Origin: Pseudoips prasinana
Lineage: Eukaryota > Arthropoda > Insecta > Lepidoptera > Nolidae
Assembly (NCBI GenBank): GCA_951640165.1
Contig: OX621238.1
Span: 28,916,001 to 28,980,000 of the forward strand
Direction: 5' to 3'
Length of the DNA: 64,000 nucleotides
A program made the translations under genes and the position numbers. Positions 48,455-62,367 of this stretch are shown piece by piece (within the stretch, counting starts at the first letter, position 1; each line of letters opens with the position of its first letter). The notes beneath the pieces were generated by a model, which saw nothing but the letters and a program-made list of their open reading frames with translations, had not been told where the DNA came from and ran no database searches.

Positions 48455-48620
48455 GCCTAGTTGGCCTAACAGTAAAGAGTTGGACTACAGGTCCTAGAGT
48501 CTGGGTTTCAAATTCCGGATTCCGATATGAATCGGAATCCTAAAATTCAAGCAAGAATCTCGTGGGTGACATACGCGATATAGGCTCAGAGTTAGAGCAA
48601 TCGAGCTTTGTTATGTACGA
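48455..48620 (+). mobile_element. diverged tRNA-derived SINE
   Basis: A-box-like TGGCCTAACAGT, B-box-like GGGTTTCAAATTCCGG and a GTGGGTGACATACGCGATAT body. A remnant in the last cno intron. Confidence 0.5.
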
Positions 48621-48719
48621 AACCAGTAAACCAATAGGTTTCCGTGCAAAAAAATTAAGTTGGTATTACCGTCACTTTAAGTAACTTTAAAAAGAACTTC
48701 AAAAATTGACATAATAAAG

Positions 48720-49215
48720 ACTTCGATAGGCGTATAGACAATGCATGGAGGATCTTCGGGTCCATGAAGGAACTAATGAAAGGCAACCTTCGTCTGTAGT
48801 TTAGGCGAAAACTTGTTAACACGTCTATATTGCCCATCTTAATTTAAACATCACTGACACCGTTTTGAAGATTTGCAAAGATCTATCGAGCGCAGCATTT
48901 TAGTTGTGATATGCACGGAGAGAGTCCGAAACACATCTCTGCGCTCGAAAACTCAAATAGATGATGTTGGCAAAGAGACCGCCAGGCTGAAGCGGGACTG
49001 GGGTGGACATGCATCCAGGCTGATGGGCGCAAATTACAACCAATATGGTTTCTAAAAATGGCCGACGTCGACGTGGTAGGCATCAAACGGATATGGCGTG
49101 ATTACATGACTCGTTTTGTAACTACTGGCCTGAAATTGCAAAAGACTGGGAAATCTGGAAAACCAGGGCAGAGGCCTTTGCTCAGCAGTGGGACACAGTA
49201 CAGGCTATTTTTGAT
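48720..49215 (+). pseudogene. decayed RTE-like LINE ORF2, C-terminal part
   Basis: The reading frame is broken by stops and shifts, but pieces typical of the end of a reverse-transcriptase ORF remain: NAWRIFGSMKELMKG (48738 on), an RxK-DWGGHASR segment near 48990-49020, and KDWEIWKTRAEAFAQQWDTV near 49140-49197. These match the usual tail of RTE-like non-LTR elements (…GEAYVQQWT…). No target duplication seen. Confidence 0.65.
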
Positions 49216-49849
49216 CGAACATTGAAAAACACATTTAAGATATATTAAGAACACTGAATATACTTATATAACTTATTACAGTGTTGGAATTGTTTCGGGA
49301 AAAAGTCAGTAACAGCACTGCCTTAGTTTAATTGATATGGGGCGTACCCCGTCCTTCGGAAATCAAGTATGGCTCTCGGTAGCTGTCCAGTAAATGAACT
49401 ATGTCCGGTCGTGTCGGTTTTCCCGACTAATAGAACCATTCATGTGAGGGTACAAACTTTGTGAGCGTGTGAGTCTGTATGTTTGTTACTTCTTCACGTC
49501 TAAACGGCTGGAGCGATTTTAATGGTAACTCTGCTGAAATTTTTGTATAATAATCGATACAGCCGAGTAACAAGACTTTCTTTGACTGGTCCAATCCGTA
49601 TTCACCACACACATGTGTTTGGGTATCGAAAAATTTCCTCACGCAATGCAAGAAATTGACATAAAAATTTAATGAATCCCTGGATTGGTTTGATTTACAA
49701 TTAGACGCAAGACTTGACGCTGTGATTCCCGGTTATTTTTCTATTCAAGGTAGGTCAAGGCCTGTCGGGACAACAAGTTCATTATAATAATGTCAAAAGG
49801 GTGCACTTACCGTTATTATGACTGCAATTTCTTCCAGACATTAAAATAC

Positions 49850-50370
49850 CAGCCCAAATTCATTAATCAATTAAAACAATACAGAATAATTAAATTATTA
49901 TTAAATTCATAAAATTATATAAGAACAAAACCTAAGTCAAAACGTACAATAAAATACAAACAAACACCAATCAAACTAGTTAGTATATATACACTACATA
50001 CGCACAAATATGATATTATATATATATTTCATAAACAACAAACCAAAATTACACCAGTTAAATAAAACATACATCCAAAATAAAAAATAATTAACATAAC
50101 ATATAAATGACTAAGGAAATCCAAAATAAAACATAAATAAAGAGTAACGAACAAGACTATAAAATAACGATATACAACAAAAGAACAAAATAAAAAAAAC
50201 AGACCCCAAGTAAAGTACAACGGCTATCTAAGGACTCTGATTCAGTCAGGGGAGTCATTCGTCTGTTCCCTAGCACAGAAATACGATACAACCAAAAAAG
50301 AAACCTCCGTTGATAATAATATATACAAAAATCAGCCCAAAAATATTTCTGAATAAAAATATCTTCCACA
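49850..50370. other. strand-asymmetric A-rich, G-poor block
   Basis: For about 500 bases the + strand is dominated by A and C with very little G and reduced T, unlike the flanking intron. Open frames on the minus strand encode only hydrophobic low-complexity sequence. It begins soon after TGTCGGGACAACAAG (49765), which resembles an LTR start, but no matching LTR end was found. Confidence 0.4.
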
Positions 50371-51643
50371 CAAGTATTTCTTGCGATCCTTACTCAACAT
50401 AAATACAAAAATAGACGGTATTTGTTACACACTTAGGACCGTGAACGTGGCCAAGCACGTTCTTGTTTAGTTTTCGTGTAAAATGGAAATAAGATGACAG
50501 TGTGCACCCCTTGACCTACAACCTACACTTGGACAGGGAACTGGATAAAAATATACTGTGTAGGTTATAAATTGTGAACTACCAGTGTTCTTAACGTCTT
50601 CCTTTACGTAGAGGAGCTAGTTTAGAGTAGTCCTCTGAAGGCAGGAAAACCCTTTCATACGGAAGAGGTTTGCTCGTCCTTGAATTTACATTTTCGTCTT
50701 AAATGTAGTCTCCCTTAGGATTCGTCTAATAAAAGTAAATACTTAAACATATTGTAATAAGTAAAAAGTAAAGAAATGGTTTTGCAAATATACAGGCGCC
50801 AAACACACCGAAAAGTATAAAATCATTTCATTCTAGGCAACCCTACATTTAAAGCTTCTATCTATATTCTTGTTGGCACCACCTTCAAACTTCGAGCATT
50901 CAAATGATATAATAATATTTTTTTTGGGTTATAATGTTAGTATTTTGTTTTTTTAATTGTATTTTAATTTACTATATTCAGTAAGTACAATGCTATACCC
51001 CGCAATATAGGGATATCTAGTTCACCAGTGTGGACTTAGTCTTAAACCAATAAATCAATCTTTCGCTCTCGGTCCTGTAGTTGTTATACGTAGGTACATA
51101 CATAAATAATTATAGTTACAGAATACAGATAAAATCTAATAGAATCTTGACACCTAGGCCCACATTTCGGTGCCTAATGGGTTACGAGGCCAGACGGTAG
51201 TCGCTAAGGGGTGAGTAATCTATCTGGATGATTTCACAAAACTTATCCACCCTTAGCGTTCTCGTTGTTTAGGTACTCGAATATCGTCTCGAGGAATAGG
51301 GCTGCTTACTAAAGCTTTATTGCTAATGTGTCAAAATATGTGTTTTTAATGGTATCAATTAAAATCAAATTTTTAGGACAATACACAAGTATGTATGTGT
51401 TTTACCTTCGTTAAAACTTCAGTGACGTAATTAGAAGAGTTAAGACAATTTTGAAACAAAAGTTACTAAGAAGAATAAGAAGTACACTTTTTTCCCAATG
51501 AACATGAATAGTACAATATGCATATTTATATATATACATATTTATGCAGTTTTAATATCTAATCGGTTGCCTGGAAGAGATCGCTTTGAGTGATAAGGCC
51601 GCCAGTTGCAGAATATACAACCATTTTCAACGAGTCCATATTG

Positions 51644-52264
51644 GCTCACCTAAACTTCTTTACCCGAAATTGTTCTTCCTAACGATTTGTAATCTGAATG
51701 ATAACTCTTCCTAAAATTTATCATCCTAAAGTTTTCATCCATACTATTTGTAGTGCCATCGGCGATGTTCATAACACTCATGTTTCCGAAAATTGTAATT
51801 AATAATATCATTAATGTAAATATATTTTAACTCCTACTGATTTTTATCATAACGCTTTTATCCCTAAACATAATTAAGTACCATAATATTTCCTCTCATT
51901 TCTCTCATACTCAGAAAGAAACATTTACCAAGTGTAATAAAAAATAAATGTGGGATGGGATATGATAGATGATAGCTAAATGGTCGCAGTTCAAAGCTAA
52001 CCTAACCCAAATTATTACATAAAAGTACAAAACAAGATATGATTTTGAATAAAAGTATAAAAGATGGTTATGTTGAGAAAATATAGGAAAACAAATAAAA
52101 TTATAATATATGTTTATTGCTACTAACATTATGAAGTTTTTATTATTTCATTCTTATGAAGTAAACAGAGTAGTTCGGAATTGTGATTGTTAGGATGAAA
52201 AATGTTAGGAAGAGCATTTTCGGATTTCCAATTATCGGACTTGAAAATTTAGGTGAACTTTGGC
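51644..52264. mobile_element. diverged foldback element (~620 bp)
   Basis: The left side (CTCACCTAAAC ... CTCTTCCTAAAATTTATCAT) and right side (TTAGGATGAAAAATGTTAGG ... AATTTAGGTGAAC) are diverged inverted complements with an unrelated AT-rich middle. CCATTTTCAAC occurs on both sides (51621-51631 and 52268-52278) as a direct repeat. Likely an old foldback DNA element in the last cno intron. Confidence 0.45.
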
Positions 52265-52452
52265 TACCCATTTTCAACATATCGTCGTCAACTGATTTGT
52301 TTTTAATTTAAAAGGTTTCTTCTTGAATGAATTCTTTTCTTCGCCAAATGGTGCGTGTGACTTATAACTTACTTTTAGTCTTATAGAACAAAGTACTAAT
52401 AAATCTTAGTTTACTTTAAATAATAATACAAATTAAACTAGCCATCAGCCTA

Positions 52453-52496
52453 TAAGATGTTTTCTTTTTTTGATTATCAAAAAAGAAAACATCTTA
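52453..52496. repeat. 44-base near-perfect hairpin
   Basis: TAAGATGTTTTCTTTTTT pairs with AAAAAAGAAAACATCTTA with a very short loop. It lies just before a SINE. Confidence 0.75.
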
Positions 52497-52520
52497 AAGG
52501 CTTCTTAAAATACCGTTGAC

Positions 52521-52762
52521 CTGATGGTTTTGTGGTGACCCTAACCGCTAAGATAAAGGTCGTGGGAGCGATCACCACCCAGAACAATTTTTTGTGTGAC
52601 GAACACGAGGGTACGCGGTACGAGGGACGAGGGTTTGCCTGGCTCTAATTTATCTATAATATGTATGTATATTTAGAAATATATAAGAAATTACCAGTAG
52701 TATAGTTGCCCTAGTACAGGCTCTGCCTAGTTTGGGATCAGATGACAATATGTTGTCCCAAG
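52521..52762 (+). mobile_element. SINE family B, diverged
   Basis: Degenerate head (GATAAAGGTCGTGGGAGCGA in the B-box region), then ATCTATAATATGTATGTATA and the 3' module ACAGGCTCTGCCTAGTTTGG. Older than the copy at 24597. Confidence 0.55.
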
Positions 52763-55320
52763 TATTTTTTTATTTGTTTACCATATCTTAATTACCAGTA
52801 ATATTAAATATTTTTTATGACAATGCCCATTCTGTTAACTTGTCGCAACAAGATCTTCACCGAATCTACACATGGCAAAGGGAATCATTGGCTTAGCTTG
52901 AAGATTATGACAATTTCAAATAAGTACTTCTTTATACATTATGGCATAAAATCCCTATAGATTCCCTATTAGATAGCTTCCAATTAATTATTTATCTAGC
53001 CTCCTCGAAACGGAATTTCCGATACCTTTTTATGGAGGACACTTAACCGACCTCAAACAAATTGCTTTCAATTTATATCAAAACCCTGAGAGGTTTTATT
53101 AGTTTTGATTTAATGGGCTTCGGCTGTTTGCTGGTAGAGTAATACTCTACTTAACGTAATTAACATTTTTTGCAGGTTATAGATTTATTCAATTAGTTCT
53201 TTACTTCAATCTCGAGTTATATTGAAATTGGTTGACTATCTTGACATCTTGGATTCACCAGTTAACGTTTCAAAGGTGATTCCCTAACTCATCAGGATAT
53301 TACTTAAGTGTACGCGCATACAAAGATGCAGTCTCTTTACCTTTATATGTATAATCTAGTGGAAGGTAGTTTATATTCATAATCAAGGGTAGAGATCAGG
53401 TGCTGGATCGATGGCTTTACGTGCTATCCGAAGAAGAGTCAAGAAATTGTAACACCATAATACAGACACTACTAAGTTTCTCTGCACAGAACAGATTCAA
53501 TAAAAATTTTTTGTCTGTCCCGGACTTTCGACCCGCTGTCTCTTACACACAATGTATACTACTAATAGGCGGAGGTTGAGAGACAAGTAATTAGAAATTT
53601 TAATCTCGATTTTAATTAATTTGGTAATCGGCCAACTGGGTGTAATTCTACGGCACTCATTTTATGCCTTTGGTTTGGCGTCACGTCCTTGAATGGATTA
53701 TTGCCAAACTTTCAGATTTAGTTGATGGGTGTAATTAGTTTATATTGCTTTGTGAAATGCACACAGCAATATGTGACTATTAATATTTTTACACTTTCGT
53801 GATTTTTACATATTATCCGACAAAAACTAAAATAGTAATGATTTGCCTTAAATTATTACCGTGATCGAGACCCTATCCACAATAAAAGATCCATATCTGG
53901 AATTTTCAGATGTATTTTTCAAACGTCACTGGCCGCGAAGAGCGAAGCTCGTCTACGAAGTTCTCGGGGTCACTTTAACATTATGCAACCCTTTTTATTA
54001 CAATAGTATTAGACGGGGCAGATTCATGTTATGCGATTTGCATGTAATCATGGATGTCTTTTGGTGTTCAATTGTTGTCTTTCTACATTTATTTTAACAG
54101 GAATAAACAAAATTACCTATAAAACCTACGATGGTGATGTGGTCCCGGCCGATTTCGGCCACGGCGACCACTTCTCCTACTGTAGCCGACGTTCGTGTGC
54201 TTGCATGTGGTAAATAGTCTACCAATAACATTTCAATATAGCAGCATTATATTTAATTTTTTATTATTATTAATTACTATTCATTACAAATATGATTTAA
54301 TTTAAGCCGTACTGTTGAACGTTAATACATGACGGTCCTTATTAGTTATTATAATAATGAAAATTACTAAACCTCTGGGGGTTACTTGTTTCATTAAAGC
54401 AATAGAGGCATTGTGACAGGTGTGATCGCGAGAGAAAAGGTGGTGTGATTTTCTCTCAGCAGAAAATCCTCTAATAAAGCTTCGCTGTAGGACATTTGGG
54501 GATTTAGGTGTCTATTCTAGTTTCATATGTTACAATATTATTTTTTGTACTTAATTGTAGCAGTTATGACACCCTGTTGTATTAGGGTACTGGTTAAGTT
54601 TAGAAATAAAGTTTGTATAAGTTTTTCTAGTAGTCCTATATAAATTTACATTATAATTATGTGTTAGTTCTCTGTCGCAATTATACATAGACGGAGAAGA
54701 TTAATTCGGTGGGATTTTTTTATATTTCTGCAACTTGAGAATCGCCTTACTGTACCTTATTCCGTACGAAAATCTCTGCATAAAATAATTAATAAAACAA
54801 GATATAGGACGATGTGTACATGTTTGAAATCTAACTACTACTTATATTTATCCACGTGGATGACGGAATTTAACAAACGTGTTATTAATCTCAAACACAA
54901 AACCAAACACGCTTAGTAGTAAAAACTGAATAACATGGCTCGTTACCAACTGCAATTTAACTTAAAAGTCAATACCTGTGTACCTAGGCATTGACAGGGT
55001 ACAGGGTCTATCGGGCTTTTTGACACCAGTCTAGGTCATTTACAAAGGTCAACAAATCTATTCGTTTACTTTAAATTATAACCCAAAATAAACTCCATTT
55101 TGTAAATCCCTGTTGAATAATCTAACTGGACTAATTACGAGTCTATAGAGACGTAAAGGTACACGTCAAAAGGCGTGTCCCAATTACCCTTATTTTAATT
55201 AATTAACCAAGCTATTGTGTACCGGCCGAGTCTAGACTCGCCATTGGAAACTTGTTATGGTTCGCCTATTATCGGGTCTAGGGTTTATATAAGAAAAATC
55301 TAGCGACCTAGTTTTCCGCC

Positions 55321-55450
55321 GGGCCTGTTGGCGTGGTTGGCAAAAGTAGTATATGTAGTATATCAGTTATCTGGTTTCCATAGTAAGCTCTTGCTTAGTT
55401 TGGGATCTGTTAGTCGTGTGTTAATAATGTCCCAGGATATTATTATTATT
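55321..55450 (+). mobile_element. SINE family B with a large internal deletion
   Basis: The start of the head (CTGTTGGCGTGGTTGGCAAA) is joined directly to the 3' half (TATATCAGTTATCTGGTTTC to CCCAGGATATTATTATT). The B box is absent. Confidence 0.6.
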
Positions 55451-55627
55451 CTTGCTATCTAACTTGTACTGAATGAGATTGTGCTACAAAATGTCACCAC
55501 ACCGAGCCCAATTAAAATATTGACTCTTGATTTATACATGTATTTGTTAAAAACACATAATTTGTTTATTTGATATTTATCACATGTACTTATTAATTTT
55601 GTTTAATTAATATTTTACTGCTGGATG

Positions 55628-55712
55628 CGAATAGCGCAGGACCGGCAATTGTGGAGATCTTTGGGGGAGGCCTTTGTCCAGCAGTGGACGTCTTTCAGCT
55701 GATATGATGATG
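55628..55712 (+). mobile_element. extreme 3' end of an RTE-like LINE
   Basis: Reads AQDRQLWRSLGEAFVQQWTS, then FS and a stop, followed by ATGATGATG microsatellite sequence. This is the 5'-truncated tail of a non-LTR element. A related tail is at 3267-3560. Confidence 0.65.
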
Positions 55713-58700
55713 ATTATTTTCCTTCGTTATTCATTTATTCAGAATTTACAAATGGGCGATGACATTTATGCCTATAAAATTACTATAGGTAGGTATTATG
55801 GCCTTAATCTTATATCTAGTTTTTCTTTGGCCAATGTACTAAACAAACAAACTGTAATTAAGACGTGGCTGAGGCGATCTCCTACAAGGACGATGCAAGT
55901 TCGTTAGTTTCCTTTAAACATTTTAATGATTACTGTTTTGCAAAATATAGCGTGGACTTAAACTTTTCTTAATATAAATTGAACAATATTTTTATCGTTC
56001 CGAAAGCATTCCCTCTCGAGTACGAAGAAAACAATGATGTAATTCGGTTAATAACAGTAACATACATACATTTATTAAAAATGCAGTCGTTTTGTATGCC
56101 TACTCGTGGATCACGGAATGAACTATCGATATTTATGTAACAACCTGTAATACCTTTGTTCACAAAATAAATTAAATTTGAAAACAAAATTGAAACCATG
56201 CTCAGATAATGAGTTTAAACATATTGCTTGCATGGGTCCAGGGCCCAGGTTTGTTTTTATATAGCATTTTTAGTCGATTTTGATTCTGAGACTATCTAAA
56301 TTTGGTATAGGAATAACTTTGGGAGACTGTCTCAAATTTGTATACAAATAAATCAAGGAGTCTCAGAATAACTACAATTATGAAACACTCCTAATAATTA
56401 TGTCGCCCGAAATGTCTCAAGTCGCCTTTCGCCCATTTAAAGTTTAATTCGTCGCTAAAATCGCATCGAACAGATTTCAGATCTATCAATAAAAATAAGC
56501 TTTATAATCTTAAGTTAATACGACGAAATAAAGAAGAAATTTTTAGTTACTCCAATTAACTCCTTACTAGAATCGACGATATATTTATGTCTTTGGTACG
56601 GTTTAGTTTGGCTGGGAACATAAAATATGAGGTGTTATGATATCTGGAAACTGGAGCAGACGGAGAGGAAGCTCCGCGTCACACCTGCGCTGAATCAAAT
56701 AATATTTCACACAAAACCATGCACTCAATTTGATGTTTGAAAGCGAAGGGATATTTTTGTACTAAAAATCACGAAAATAAATCTTTGGGTGTCAGATAAA
56801 ATACAAGCTTCTTCTCGGAGTCTCATATAGAGTACTCTAAATTAGCACTCAATCCAATTAACGCTACATAATATGTGTTGAACAGAATTAAGGGACATTT
56901 ATGTGCTTATTTTAAGTTTTAAGACAGAGAGTCAAGCTGTTCAGCTAAATGAAACCATTTAAAGTAATTAAGAATAGATAGACATCACAGACGCACTCGT
57001 CCTTGGAAATTAATAAGAAGACATTAAAAAATAATATTTTATATAAAATTTAATTTGGTATTGACGCAACTAACCTTTATGGTTATTTTCCCGACGTTTC
57101 GACCAAGTTGCATTAATTGTCGTCAGGGGCTTGTTTAATAATTAATTATAATAGTTATACTTACGAAAACAATATGATAATTTTACCAAACAATAAAATG
57201 AGCTGCAAACTACTTAAAATGTTAATTGGGTGGGCTATTATACTTATCGAAGATTTTTAAGTTTGACATTAATTGAATGATATAGGTATTTTACTCCTGT
57301 TTCTAACTTGGAGCCTTGTCGTAAGTAACGTCTTTAGCCCCATTTTCAATCAATAAGAACTCAATTAATTTAATTTTATTAATAATAATAAACGTTTTAA
57401 TTTTGCCTACCACCTACGACGTTCACAGTCTTCTATTCTTATTTTTGCAGCTATTTGTATTATACCGTCCAAAACAGCGGCTTTGGTTGCAAAGCCCAAG
57501 TTTAACGGATTAAGTTGTGTTAGTTTAGTTTGGGATAAACAAGAGTTGTACTACGGTAAAATACACACAGCTAGTTCATGTTTGCATTATTAATAAGTAC
57601 TCGTGAATAATAACGTATTACAACAAACAAACACCCACAAATAATACCCTAACTAAAATTATTATATTAACTAAGTGTTTTCCCTTTAAATTTCACCTCT
57701 CTGATTAGGTAATGTACCAGGCCAAACAGAATGTGTCTAGAATTTCTCATTTTTGAACGATACAAAGCGCCAGACAAAAATATAAAGAGTACAACATAAT
57801 TATATGTAAAAATTCAAAATGGAACCTAACCGAGATCATTTTTTCACCATATTTAAAATGTTGCCTAAAACCGGAGGATTCTTTCAATAGACTTATAATG
57901 AATTTTTCGCATAAGGGCCCTTCAAAAGTAACCGTTTACCACTGATATAGTGAATTTAAACGTGGTCGGCGTCATTGACTGACGATATAAGAAGTGATCG
58001 TCCTATGACGGCAGTTACAGGTTAGAGAAACAGAGAGAGAATAGGCGTATAACATACGAGGAGATTCAGCAAGAGAAATTCAATTGCGTTGCAGATCGGA
58101 TCGGGAGGCAATCGCGGGTGACGTTGCAAACTATATATGGATCGCACAAGTCTGCGGGAAGCAATTCCATATACGAGGGCGCATAGTGCAAAGCAATTTT
58201 GATTTGAACTTGGTTATAAGTTAAAAGTCTCTGTGTATGTGTAGGCATATGTGATTAAATTTTTGGGATTTTTTTTCTAGAAGCTAGTTTCATTGGGATG
58301 GTTCTGGGCGTGTTGGCATTACGTGACATTTTTATCAACTAAAGCCAATAAACAATAACCATGTTATTTTTGTTTTGTTATTATATTTATTTGTTCGATC
58401 CGATCTTTTTTTTGTAATCTGTAGACCAAATAAAATGATCAAATGAAAAAATAAGAATAAACAACTCTGTTCACAAACGCAGAAATAATCGGTGTACATA
58501 CTCGCAAAAAATTAACGAATTTAATCGAGAACTCTACCTTACTACTTTTTGAAATCTGTTAAAATTCATCATAATATTCTTTTCATTTATGGTTAATTAA
58601 TTGATTAATCCACTTAACCGTTGCAACTTGTGTCACGTCAGTAGGCTTCAGCTCTAGTTTATCTACACGTGACTCCTGTGTATCGTTCAACCGTAGCTAA

Positions 58701-58714
58701 ATTAAAGTGAAATA

Positions 58715-58815
58715 GAGCGAAGCGCTCATGTCAGGAGCAGCTCGACTGGGGAAATGCCTCCACTGCCACTACCAAGGGAGAGATTGGAGTTCATTCTGTA
58801 ATAAACTCTCATCTC
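58715..58815 (+). repeat. 5' fragment of the repeat seen at 46496-46748
   Basis: GGAGCAGCTCGACTGGGGAA and ATGCCTCCACTGCCACTACC match the first part of the longer copy. Confidence 0.45.
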
Positions 58816-59599
58816 TCTACTGCGTTGGACTAATTAATTAAATTACTTTACAACCTTATTAAGATTGGTTACTTTATATGGCCTTATAGTTCGCCGATAT
58901 GGTTGTTTTCAAAATAAAGTTACAAATGTGAAGTTGATAATGTTGATATTATATGTAAATAACAACGTTATTAAAACTAATAGAAAACATTTTGGCATGT
59001 TTCTGATACACCGCATATATGAAGACGTAACGGAAACTTAGATTTGTATAAATAAAAAAACATTCCGTGGTAGAAACTTAAACTGCTGAATTGTCATGAG
59101 GAATAGGTTAAGCGCAAAGTTATGTTTGATACAAAATAAGCTAGAAATGGATCATACCCTTTTGTGATCTCCGACGCAAACATAGACTTTGAACTGAAAG
59201 CACGCCTCTTTTTGTTGCGTTTTGTGGTTCAAGAAAATAATAATATAAATAATTGTGGTGTATGTTTGAAATCTATAAAATAAAAACTAAGATTTTTACT
59301 AATTTGACATGAATGTATATAAGCTGCTATTATAAAAATAATATAAATTATAATATTATAAATATAATAATACTACTAAGTTATTAAAATAAAGCAATTT
59401 TTATATTTGTCGGTTTATTCTGGCCAATTGAAATGGACTCTTCGACCATTTAGAAATGCTCGAAGGGTTGGACTCAATTACACGGGCCTTTTACTGGCTC
59501 ATAGCGGATAGTCATATAATATTGCGCTAGCTCAAATAACTTCTAGGCGGAGGAATAACTTTCTCGGACGAAGTTGCGGGTGGAAGAGATTACTTTAAT

Positions 59600-59665
59600 A
59601 CATACATACATAGACTCACGCCTGTCTCCCAGAGGGGTAGGCAGAGACAGCGGACTACTACTACT
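59600..59665 (-). repeat. short fragment of the retrotransposon tail
   Basis: CATACATAGACTCACGCCTG and CCCAGAGGGGTAGGCAGAGA match the ends of 6480-6745 and 46755-46940, followed by a short (CTA)n run. Confidence 0.45.
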
Positions 59666-60890
59666 ACTTTAATATACATAGGTATATAAAATTTCACGTA
59701 CTGACTAAACACGAATTCTTAGACCGTTTGACCTATGAAGCTAAAATTTGGCAGGTATATTTTATAAATAGGAAATGTCAGCAAAAACGTCTGTCCTAAT
59801 CCTAATCAAGAAGTAGTAATAAGTTTACGCAGATCAAGTCGCGAGAAGTTAAGAGGTAGTTATCTATAATTTAAATGAAATACCATGCCTTATCTTATAA
59901 TTTATGCATACCACTAGTAGATTGAACCCTTACCGCTCGTCTAATCAAATTAATTCAGCAGATGTTTCTCCAAGGAAACCTTAAGGTTGGGGATCGGTAT
60001 TATTATTGTAAGGTAAAATTATTTTCATCAAGACGTGCGTAGTCGGAAAGCTAATACCAATATCTTTATAAAGTGTAACAACATTAACTGTAAATATAAA
60101 TAGAAAACATCGTGCTGTGTGTTTTGGTTTCCATACGTCATCCTATCTTAAATTCCATACGTAGTAATATGTATATACCATTAATAGTCTGATGTTTCTG
60201 ACGCACAAAATGTGCCGTAGTTCAGCAATTCACCACATGTAATTTCGTTTAAAATCCTAAGTTTAGACATGACCTTTGTTTATATATTTTTATTTCCATT
60301 GTAAAAATTGTAGAACCACAAAAGGTATGACAATCAAATTTACAGCTTCAAATAAACTGAAATGGTAAATCCTGTTAAAATTTCGTGCAATAAATAAATA
60401 ATGTTTAATAAGTTTTATAATTAGAATCTAGAATTAAACGACTTCATACCGATTTCGTATTAGATTGAGTACTACAGTATTCATTGACATAAACAAATGC
60501 CCTTTAATATATTAACCGTTAATTTTGTAACACGGTTTATAAGGTACAAGAAAATAAATATTTATTTTATTAATCTATTCAATCAATCCCAACAACCAGC
60601 CAACTGACATCACAGTCTCCACAAATAATGGTTTAGACTTTTCAAAGCATGTCATTTGATGAGAGCAAATTTGCGAGAGAAATTATTTTTTTGCGTATTT
60701 TCAATGTAACTAAAGTTGCCAGATCTAAACGATTTCGCTTCTTAAACATTTGATGTATTCGTGTATTCTGACATCATGCTTACGCGACATTTAAAATAAA
60801 AGGTGATTAAAGGAGGCTTCCCAAATATGTTCACGTACAGAAAAAGTTTTAGCGTTATTCTATCAGTATTTGATATAATAATATAAATAA

Positions 60891-61109
60891 GCCTAAACTA
60901 AGCAAGCTTGAATTATGGATACTAGACAGCAGATAGATAATATACTTATTAACTCTTTTGTATATTTTTACAAAAACTACACGTAAACCACCTAGACCAA
61001 GACAAATAGATCTGTTCAAGAACACAAATATTTGTCTATGCGAGGATCGAACCCACAACCTTTGGGTCAGAAGGCAGGTTCACTAGCAACTGAGTCATGC
61101 CGGTCGTCC
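60891..61109 (-). mobile_element. tRNA-derived SINE, minus orientation
   Basis: Read on the minus strand: head GGACGACCGGCATGACTCAG, B box GGTTCGATCC, then a body ending in the shared 3' module (complement of CCTAAACTAAGCAAGCTTGA). Confidence 0.7.
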
Positions 61110-62150
61110 AATAGATTCGTCCGTATATATTTAAATTGTAATTAAAATCTTTGTATTACTTCTCTGCGTTTCTATTGGATTACATTTTTTTTGCTATTTA
61201 TAAAGGGGGTTTGTGGTAAAAGTATATTTAATGACATAAACTACAATTTGACCTAAAACCATACATACCTACTGAATAGAAAAAAAACCTATCTCACCCT
61301 GTTTATGTTATACCTAAGTTTTATATACCTAATAGAATATAAACATAACTTTTTATATGCTTACATATATAATATAACACGGAATCTAATTCCCAGCGGG
61401 AAATGAGTGAGTAGGCCGCAGCGAATTGTCCGATAACGTTTCTTCATCAATAAGTTCGACCTACGAATTCTTGCGTCCTCGCAAAATGTCATACCTATGT
61501 ACGTCGTACGTGCGTTTATATGATCTGGGGATATTACAAGGAGAAAAGCCTTGTCAAATATTTTCTTGGGATCAGAAGGTTTTATACATAAATGTTATGT
61601 TTTTATAAGACTACGTGATGTCATTTCAGAAGCATGCGTATTCTATATAAATCAGTATGACAATAAACTACTGAAATGCATTTAAATTTGCTTCACTTTG
61701 AGGGTTTGACTTGAATTTTCTAATTAACTACAGTATATGCAATCTAGATTCTAGCAGATATAGTGCATTTTCATGATAGGGATTCATTCAAAGCCATCTT
61801 GGTCGGCGACTGCAAGTACCCAGAACGCAGATAGACTCCCTAAGTTGTTAGGGAAGTACATTTGACACTATGAAAAAAATATCCAATTATTACTTACCAT
61901 ATTATGTCTTCCAGACAGCCTTCTTACTTTAACTCCTATGTTTAAGTTAACAACCTATCCTTATAAGTTGGAAAAATATGCAATTTTTGAAAATTGTGGT
62001 TAATTTACCTAAGTTAATGTCATCAATGAAATGGCAAAAGATGAAAAAAGAAAATAATCTGTTTGTCTTTCTCTATTGTCTAAGTGACACGAATCATAAT
62101 CACAGTGATTTGGCATGCTTTAATTCAGTTTTTTTTCCACACAGATCTTC

Positions 62151-62367
62151 CTTGCCCCAAACTAAGCAAAACTTGTACTATGGGTCCCAGGTGACGATAT
62201 ACATACTTATATAGATAGATAAATACTTAAATACATAGAAAACATCTATGACTCAGAAACAATTATTCGTGATCATCACACAAATATTTTCACTTACCGG
62301 GATTCTAACCCAGGACCACCAGCTTCGTAGGCAGGAGCACTACCAACTAGGCTACGGTGACCGCCGT
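62151..62367 (-). mobile_element. tRNA-derived SINE, family A, minus orientation
   Basis: The plus strand reads CCCCAAACTAAGCAAAACTT (3' module) through to ACCAACTAGGCTACGGTGAC (complement of the A-box head). Same family as 5831-6080. Confidence 0.8.

Noticed and set aside
54031..54213. AG acceptor (TTTTAACAG) followed by an open frame ending in a GC-rich segment, as a possible cno exon 8
   Set aside because: The translation does not match RA2 of afadin, has no proper donor, and the GC-rich part (GGCCGATTTCGGCCACGGCG) resembles the end of SINE family D.
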